DNA of 64,000 nt from Aplectana chamaeleonis. Lineage: Eukaryota > Nematoda > Chromadorea > Rhabditida > Cosmocercidae. The notes beneath the pieces were generated by a model. It was given only the letters and a program-made list of their open reading frames with translations. It was not told where the DNA came from and did no database searches. Positions 63,911-64,000 of this stretch are shown in pieces. A program made the position numbers and the translations under genes. Where the stretch lies: positions 405,501-469,500 of the forward strand of contig JAPDOI010000421.1 in assembly GCA_029168955.1 (NCBI GenBank), read 5' to 3'. Within the stretch, counting starts at the first letter, position 1. Every line of letters begins with the position of its first letter.

Positions 63911-64000
63911 AGGACGTAAAATAAAAGGCATCCCCCATTGACCTGCTCTATTCAGACTTCGCGCACACTAATGTTTTTTCAACGGAAAATGAGACCACTG

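Overview
This window looks like repeat-rich, gene-poor DNA from a metazoan, most likely a rhabditid nematode. Three things point there: an RTE-type non-LTR retrotransposon, two Penelope-like elements with a GIY-YIG endonuclease, and one small gene with a 53-bp intron, pyrimidine-rich acceptors and an ATG placed directly after an acceptor (as expected for spliced-leader trans-splicing). The species is not identifiable from the sequence. No operon, rRNA, CRISPR array or convincing tRNA was seen.

Layout. 1-6480 is a 21-bp satellite (about 308 monomers). 6514-7265 is a palindromic (foldback) element. 7325-7526 is a small foldback transposon with a clean 9-bp target duplication. 8636-9850 is the only convincing gene-like locus: three phase-0 exons encoding about 122 aa with a TOG-like start. 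9-26 kb is packed with non-autonomous DNA elements, most ending in TTAA plus a shared AGGCAGTG terminus, together with a retrotransposon fragment carrying a 2A-like motif (11.9-12.25 kb), a frameshifted Penelope-like element (14.0-16.4 kb), and minisatellites of 42 bp (11.2, 18.1 and 24.0 kb) and 21 bp (21.8-22.7 kb). 28.1-29.25 kb is a 56-bp satellite whose unit folds into a GAA-loop hairpin. 29.45-32.6 kb is a decayed RTE element lying between two AAT arrays. 33.5-34.5 kb is a truncated Penelope-like element bounded by inverted repeats. 34.9-38.7 kb holds more small elements and a 60-bp minisatellite.

The most striking block is 38.85-62.9 kb. Two copies of a roughly 1.3-1.4 kb AT-rich element lie in inverted orientation around a 19.2-kb satellite (41,266-60,424) of about 456 units of 42 bp. 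The unit is centred on the 16-bp palindrome CTGATGACGTCATCAG, which contains a full cAMP-response element TGACGTCA. The long open frames in this satellite, and in the 21-bp satellite, come from repeat periods divisible by three with few stops; I do not annotate them as genes.

Two themes run through the window. Seven of nine tandem arrays, most without obvious sequence similarity, have periods of exactly 21 or 42 bp (two or four turns of B-DNA). Both large satellites also sit beside the same end of two copies of one foldback element, which suggests that such elements seed or carry these arrays. That last point is inference.
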